Positions 59,832 through 64,000 of a DNA stretch of 64,000 bases are shown piece after piece (the first letter of the stretch is position 1; every line of letters starts with the position of its first letter). Source of the DNA: Christiangramia flava JLT2011 (GTDB lineage Bacteria > Bacteroidota > Bacteroidia > Flavobacteriales > Flavobacteriaceae); contig NZ_CP016359.1 of assembly GCF_001951155.1 (NCBI RefSeq), positions 3,124,001 to 3,188,000 of the forward strand, given 5' to 3'. A program made the translations under genes and the position numbers. The notes under the pieces were generated by a model. That model saw nothing but the letters and a program-made list of their open reading frames with translations, searched no databases and had not been told where the DNA came from.

Positions 59832-60710
59832 TTGGAAAAGTACGTACAAATCATCAGCGAGTCTTTTACTGGGTATTTTCATTACCTGTATCAGGAAATC
59901 GTTAATCCTACCTGGACCAGTTATTTCTACTGGCTCATAGGTTTATCGCTATTGGTTTGGTTGCTGGAAATTGTGAATCCCTGGAGGAAGGAGCAGCAGC
60001 TTTTCCGAAAAGGATTCTGGCTGGACGGATTTTATATCTTTTTCAATTTCTTCCTTTTCTCACTCATAGGTTATAATGCCTTGAGCAATGTGGGAGTGGA
60101 ATTATTCAATGATTTTCTTGGTCTCTTCGGAATGGAGAACATCGTGGCCATTGAAGTAGATGGTTTGCCAGCCTGGTCACAGCTGCTTATTATGTTCCTG
60201 GTGGCAGATTTTGTACAGTGGAATGTGCACAGGCAGTTACACCGAAGGCCGTGGTTGTGGGAATTTCATAAAATTCACCACAGCGTAAAGGAAATGGGCT
60301 TCGCCGCGCAGTTTCGATTTCATTTTATGGAAACGATTGTGTATAAAACGGTTCAGTATACCCCGCTGGCGATGATTGGTTTCGGGATACAGGAATTCTT
60401 CATTGTACACATGTTCACGGTGCTGGTAGGGCATCTGAACCATGCCAATGTCGGTTGGGGATACGGCCCGCTGGGGTACATTTTCAATAACCCGAAAATG
60501 CACATCTGGCATCACTCCAAGGAACTACCGGAATCGCATCCTTACGGGATGAATTTCGGCCTGAGCCTGAGCATTTGGGATTATCTTTTCGGTACCGCCT
60601 ATCTCCCGAAGAGTGGAAAAGAGATCGAATTAGGCTTTAGCGGGGATGAGGAGTTTCCGCAGAATTTTACCAGCCAGATGGCTTTTCCGTTTAAAAAAAG
60701 TAAAAGTTAA
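59832..60710 (+). CDS. Sterol desaturase/fatty-acid hydroxylase family protein
   Basis: A 292-residue membrane protein with the di-iron His clusters of this superfamily: WNVHRQLHR, WEFHKIHHS, VGHLNHANVGWGYGPLG and MHIWHHSKELPESHPYG. Four helices precede the first cluster. It starts at a TTG (59832-59834), as no ATG is near. It hydroxylates lipid-like substrates with O2. Followed by the persulfide dioxygenase gene after 21 bp, so probably one transcript. Confidence 0.85.
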   Translation: MEKYVQIISESFTGYFHYLYQEIVNPTWTSYFYWLIGLSLLVWLLEIVNPWRKEQQLFRKGFWLDGFYIFFNFFLFSLIGYNALSNVGVELFNDFLGLFGMENIVAIEVDGLPAWSQLLIMFLVADFVQWNVHRQLHRRPWLWEFHKIHHSVKEMGFAAQFRFHFMETIVYKTVQYTPLAMIGFGIQEFFIVHMFTVLVGHLNHANVGWGYGPLGYIFNNPKMHIWHHSKELPESHPYGMNFGLSLSIWDYLFGTAYLPKSGKEIELGFSGDEEFPQNFTSQMAFPFKKSKS

Positions 60711-60731
60711 ACACACATAAATACAGATATC

Positions 60732-62069
60732 ATGACTATAAAACAATTTAAAGATGCTCCTCTGGCTCATTATTCGTATGCGATCGTAAGCGACGGAAAA
60801 ATGGCCCTGGTAGACCCTTCGAGAAACCCGATGCAGTATTACCAATACGCCGAAGAGCAGAATGCCGAAATAGTGGCAGTGTTTGAAACACATCCACATG
60901 CCGATTTTGTGAGTAGCCATATGCAGATACATGAGGAAACCGGAGCGACGATCTACGTGAGCAAGCTCGTTGGAGCAGATTATCCTCACCAGTCTTTTGA
61001 TGAGGGCGATGAGGTGAAAATTGGAAAAGCCAGTTTCAGCGCCAGGAATACTCCTGGACATTCGCCAGATAGTATTACAGTAGTGGCCAAAGATGGCGAG
61101 GATACCGCGCTTTTCACCGGCGATACCTTGTTCATTGGGAATGTGGGCCGCCCGGACCTACGGGAGAAAGCCGGAAACATGAAAGCAAAACGCGTGGAAC
61201 TGGCCAAGGATATGTACCATACCATTAAGAACAAGTTTACCGATTTGCCGGATGATGCCGTAGTCTATCCCGCGCATGGAGCCGGTTCGTTATGCGGAAA
61301 AAATATGAGTGATGCATCTTCAAGCACGCTTGGAAACGAACGCATGGGCAACTGGGCTTTCAAAGAACAAACCGAAGAAGAATTCGTGGAAGAGATTCTA
61401 AAGGATCAGCCATTTATTCCTTCTTATTTCGGGTTTAATGTGGATATTAATAAAACCGGCCCTGAGAATGTACAGCGCACCAAATGGGCGAATAAACTTC
61501 AGTTGGATGTAACTTCAGTGGAAGAAGGAGTGCTGGTAGTAGATGTGCGCGATGCCGATGATTTTAAGTCGGGACACCTCGCTAATAGCATCAATATCAT
61601 GGCGCGTTCAGAAAGCGACAAATATGAGACCTGGCTGGGAGCGATCGTACAACCGGAAGAACCTTTTTACCTGGTGCTCGATTCTGTAGATCAACTGGAA
61701 GGATTGCTGGAAAGAACTGCCAAGATTGGATATGAAAAACAGATCAAGGCCGTGGTGACCCTCTCTCAATCGGTTTCCAAAACGATGGAAAAACTGGATG
61801 TGGAAGAATTTAAAAATCACCAGGATGAGTATACGATAGTAGATATCAGGAACAACAGCGAGGTGGAAGAAGGAAAGATCTTTGAAAGCGCTATAGCGAT
61901 CCCGTTGAACGAACTGAGAGATCGAAAGGATGAATTACCAAAAGATAAGCCACTGGTAGTGCATTGTGCCGGAGGGTATAGATCAGCTGCCGGAAGCAGT
62001 ATTCTCGATAAAGAGTTTAAAGATGCGAAAGTTTTTGACCTGAGCGACGCTATTAAAGATTTCCAATAG
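60732..62069 (+). CDS. Persulfide dioxygenase-like MBL protein fused to two rhodanese domains
   Basis: A 445-residue protein. The ETHE1-like MBL domain (residues 1-~235) has THPHADF (with H-x-H-x-D), TPGHSPDS, FTGDTLFIGNVGRPDL and YPAHGAGSLCG. Rhodanese domain 1 covers ~255-350: its active-site position reads LVLDSV with no Cys, so it is probably inactive. Rhodanese domain 2 covers ~355-445 and has the loop VVHCAGGYRSAAGS with catalytic Cys. Persulfide dioxygenases oxidise glutathione persulfide to sulfite; rhodaneses transfer sulfane sulfur. Fits a sulfide-detoxification role beside DsrE, DoxX and TauE. Confidence 0.88.
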   Translation: MTIKQFKDAPLAHYSYAIVSDGKMALVDPSRNPMQYYQYAEEQNAEIVAVFETHPHADFVSSHMQIHEETGATIYVSKLVGADYPHQSFDEGDEVKIGKASFSARNTPGHSPDSITVVAKDGEDTALFTGDTLFIGNVGRPDLREKAGNMKAKRVELAKDMYHTIKNKFTDLPDDAVVYPAHGAGSLCGKNMSDASSSTLGNERMGNWAFKEQTEEEFVEEILKDQPFIPSYFGFNVDINKTGPENVQRTKWANKLQLDVTSVEEGVLVVDVRDADDFKSGHLANSINIMARSESDKYETWLGAIVQPEEPFYLVLDSVDQLEGLLERTAKIGYEKQIKAVVTLSQSVSKTMEKLDVEEFKNHQDEYTIVDIRNNSEVEEGKIFESAIAIPLNELRDRKDELPKDKPLVVHCAGGYRSAAGSSILDKEFKDAKVFDLSDAIKDFQ

Positions 62070-62094
62070 CGAGTTCATAATTTGACTGTGGTTG

Positions 62095-62122
62095 ACCCGG
62101 GGCGTGAGTTCCGGGTTTTTTA
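62095..62122 (+). terminator. Intrinsic terminator after persulfide dioxygenase gene
   Basis: Stem ACCCGG/CCGGGT with a 10-base loop, then a run of six T. Confidence 0.75.
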
Positions 62123-62280
62123 TTTACTGAAAATCTTGCCGAATTTTAAAATTTTCGATTCTTAGAACGAACTTCTGAATTGAAAACGTATCAGATTTAC
62201 CATTATTTTGAGATTTCTGCAACATTTCAGAAGCCAGATATTTTTATCTTTACGTTCTCAGCTTAATCTGAAACGAGTGT

Positions 62281-62766
62281 ATGGATAAAAAATACAAGGT
62301 AAAAGTTAACGACAGCTTTTCATTTGAATTCTCACAAAAGGAGATCGAAGAGCTGGACGCCCAGCAAACAGATGCTACTCATTTCCACCTTCTGAAGGAG
62401 AATCGCTCCTTCAGGGCTAATATCTCAAAACCTGATTTCCTGAACCGGCAGTATGAAGTAACTATCAATGCCAATAATTATTCGGTGAAGATCCAGAACG
62501 AACTGGACCAGTTGATCGAAGACATGGGGCTTTCCCTGGGAAGCGCCCAGCAGGTAAACGATATCAAGGCCCCAATGCCCGGCCTCATCCTCGAAGTGAA
62601 TGTACAGGAAGGTGACCAGGTTACCGAAGGCCAGTATCTCCTGGTGCTGGAAGCGATGAAAATGGAGAACACATTAACAGCTCCTAGAGACGGAGTAGTG
62701 AAATCAATCAGTGTTCAGAAAGGAGACACCGTAGACAAGAATGAGCTCTTGATCGAAATGGAGTAG
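62281..62766 (+). CDS. Biotin carboxyl carrier domain protein
   Basis: A 161-residue protein with an N-terminal linker domain (residues ~1-75) and a C-terminal biotinyl domain (~85-161) carrying the biotinylation motif LEAMKMEN (Lys modified) after IKAPMPGLILEVNVQEGDQV. It is a carrier subunit of an acyl-CoA carboxylase. The biotin carboxylase gene begins 27 bp downstream. Confidence 0.9.
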   Translation: MDKKYKVKVNDSFSFEFSQKEIEELDAQQTDATHFHLLKENRSFRANISKPDFLNRQYEVTINANNYSVKIQNELDQLIEDMGLSLGSAQQVNDIKAPMPGLILEVNVQEGDQVTEGQYLLVLEAMKMENTLTAPRDGVVKSISVQKGDTVDKNELLIEME

Positions 62767-62793
62767 AAGAATTCAAATCGAGAAATTTTCAGC

Positions 62794-64000
62794 ATGAAAA
62801 AAATATTAGTGGCTAACAGGGGAGAGATCGCCCTGCGCGTAATGAAAACCATAAAAAAAATGGGAATCGCGACCGTTGCGGTCTTTTCTGAAGCCGATAG
62901 GAATGCGCCGCATGTGAAGTTCGCAGATGAAGCGGTATGCATTGGAAAAGCGCCCTCCAGCGAATCTTACCTTCGGGCCGATAAGATCATTGAAGTTTCC
63001 AAAGAACTGAGCGTGGATGGCATTCATCCCGGTTATGGTTTCCTTAGTGAAAATGCAGATTTTGCCCGTAAAGTGGAGGAAAACGGAATTACGTGGATTG
63101 GCCCTGGTTCAAAAGCTATCGAGATCATGGGCAGCAAGCTCGCTGCCAAAGATGCCGTTAAAAAATACGATATTCCACTGGTGCCGGGAATTGATAAAGC
63201 GATTACCGATACCAAAAAGGCCAGGGAAATTGCCCAAGATATCGGGTTTCCTATTCTGATAAAAGCTTCTGCCGGAGGTGGCGGAAAAGGAATGCGCGTG
63301 GTGAACGAAGAGAAGGAACTGGAAGACCAGATGAAAAGAGCGATTTCCGAAGCAGAATCAGCATTTGGAGATGGTTCTGTTTTTATTGAAAAATATGTGA
63401 CCTCACCACGGCATATCGAAATTCAGGTTTTATGCGATACTCACGGCAATTACCTTCATTTGTTCGAAAGGGAATGCAGCATCCAGCGGCGCCATCAAAA
63501 GGTTGTGGAGGAGGCTCCATCTGTAGTACTCGATGAAAAACTTCGGAAAGAAATGGGAGAAGCGGCCGTAAAGGTTGCTCAATCCTGCGATTACGTGGGC
63601 GCGGGAACGGTGGAATTCATTTTTGATGAAAACCGAAACTTTTATTTTCTGGAAATGAACACGCGTTTGCAGGTGGAACACCCGGTGACCGAATATATTA
63701 CCGGTATTGACCTGGTGGAACAACAGGTACGTATCGCTAGGGGAGAAGAATTGTCATTTTCCCAGGACGACCTGAGCATCAAAGGTCATGCGATGGAACT
63801 GCGGGTGTATGCGGAAGATCCTCTTGAAGATTTTATGCCCAGCACCGGGAAATTAGTGAAATATGAAACGCCTTCAGGAAACGGTATTCGTCTTGACAAT
63901 GGTTTTGAAGAGGGGATGGAGGTACCAATCTATTATGATCCCATGCTGGCGAAGCTGATCACTTACGGAAAGACCCGGGAAGAAGCTATTGAAATGATGC
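62794..64000 (+). CDS. Biotin carboxylase subunit of acyl-CoA carboxylase (partial, runs off window)
   Basis: Starts MKKILVANRGEIALRVMKTI at ATG 62794 and is open to the window end (402 codons seen). ATP-grasp features: KASAGGGGKGMRVV, ERECSIQRRHQKVVEEAPS and FLEMNTRLQVEHPVTEYI, with catalytic region ELRVYAEDPLEDFMPS. It carboxylates biotin on the carrier encoded upstream; together with a carboxyltransferase (presumably beyond the window) it would form an acetyl- or propionyl-CoA carboxylase. Length beyond the window is unknown. Confidence 0.93.
   Translation, partial: MKKILVANRGEIALRVMKTIKKMGIATVAVFSEADRNAPHVKFADEAVCIGKAPSSESYLRADKIIEVSKELSVDGIHPGYGFLSENADFARKVEENGITWIGPGSKAIEIMGSKLAAKDAVKKYDIPLVPGIDKAITDTKKAREIAQDIGFPILIKASAGGGGKGMRVVNEEKELEDQMKRAISEAESAFGDGSVFIEKYVTSPRHIEIQVLCDTHGNYLHLFERECSIQRRHQKVVEEAPSVVLDEKLRKEMGEAAVKVAQSCDYVGAGTVEFIFDENRNFYFLEMNTRLQVEHPVTEYITGIDLVEQQVRIARGEELSFSQDDLSIKGHAMELRVYAEDPLEDFMPSTGKLVKYETPSGNGIRLDNGFEEGMEVPIYYDPMLAKLITYGKTREEAIEMM

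Overview
The window is chromosomal DNA of a member of the Bacteroidota, most likely a marine-type Flavobacteriaceae. The evidence is a type IX secretion (gliding-motility C-terminal domain) cargo protein, a GLPGLI/TonB-receptor pair, DUF3667- and DUF6624-type proteins, A-rich ribosome binding regions, frequent TTG starts, and promoters of the TAnnTTTG class. I cannot name the species.

Layout. 1-16.1 kb is ordinary core or accessory DNA: the tail of an IS110-type transposase, an HMA-CDF metal exporter, a large T9SS-secreted beta-propeller protein, a small ABC system, a sulfotransferase, a GT39 mannosyltransferase-like protein, an esterase, a CPBP protease with a metallophosphoesterase, and a LytS/LytR-type two-component pair. 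16.3-45.0 kb is an integron-like gene-cassette array, AT-rich, with every cassette gene on the minus strand. 45.0-46.2 kb is a tyrosine recombinase, also on the minus strand, with the array starting just 3' of it. 46.3-64 kb is a higher-GC redox/sulfur island: aldehyde dehydrogenases, a Crp/Fnr regulator, a TauE/SafE exporter, cytochrome bd oxidase, DsrE, DoxX, a persulfide-dioxygenase/rhodanese fusion, and the start of a biotin-dependent carboxylase locus.

The main find is the cassette array. About 19 cassettes are separated by ~125-bp attC-like elements belonging to at least four sequence families. For nearly every cassette the bases just after the crossover GTT at the gene's 3' side are repeated, inverted, at its 5' side. 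That is what circular integron cassettes with paired R''/R' sites predict. The match runs ~16-18 bp rather than the usual 7, and position 11 differs in the same way every time (G on one side, A on the other). The recombinase lacks the IntI-specific insertion, and it lies on the same strand as the cassettes. Distal cassettes (16-20 kb) have lost the GTT core. Cargo includes two ParDE modules (one toxin frameshifted), an AbiTii protein, a HEPN-like/SMI1 pair, a Fic protein, and a 3.6-kb TonB-receptor/GLPGLI cassette.

The array is colonised by two IS110-family elements: IS-A (3 copies) and IS-B (4 copies), all in one orientation. IS-A sits exactly at one end of attC and IS-B exactly at the other. 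The 5' noncoding region of each element contains two hairpins whose loops carry short stretches matching the left and right target flanks and the element's own ends. I read these as bridge-RNA guides directed at attC.

In the right part, palindromes of the form TGTAACnnnnGTTACA occur before tauE, cydAB, a hydroxylase-persulfide dioxygenase operon and a DoxX-DsrE operon. Each lies exactly 37 bp (start to start) upstream of a TAnnTTTG-like box. A fifth site with the same spacing faces a ~78-nt intergenic stretch ending in a terminator, which suggests an Fnr-type-controlled small RNA.
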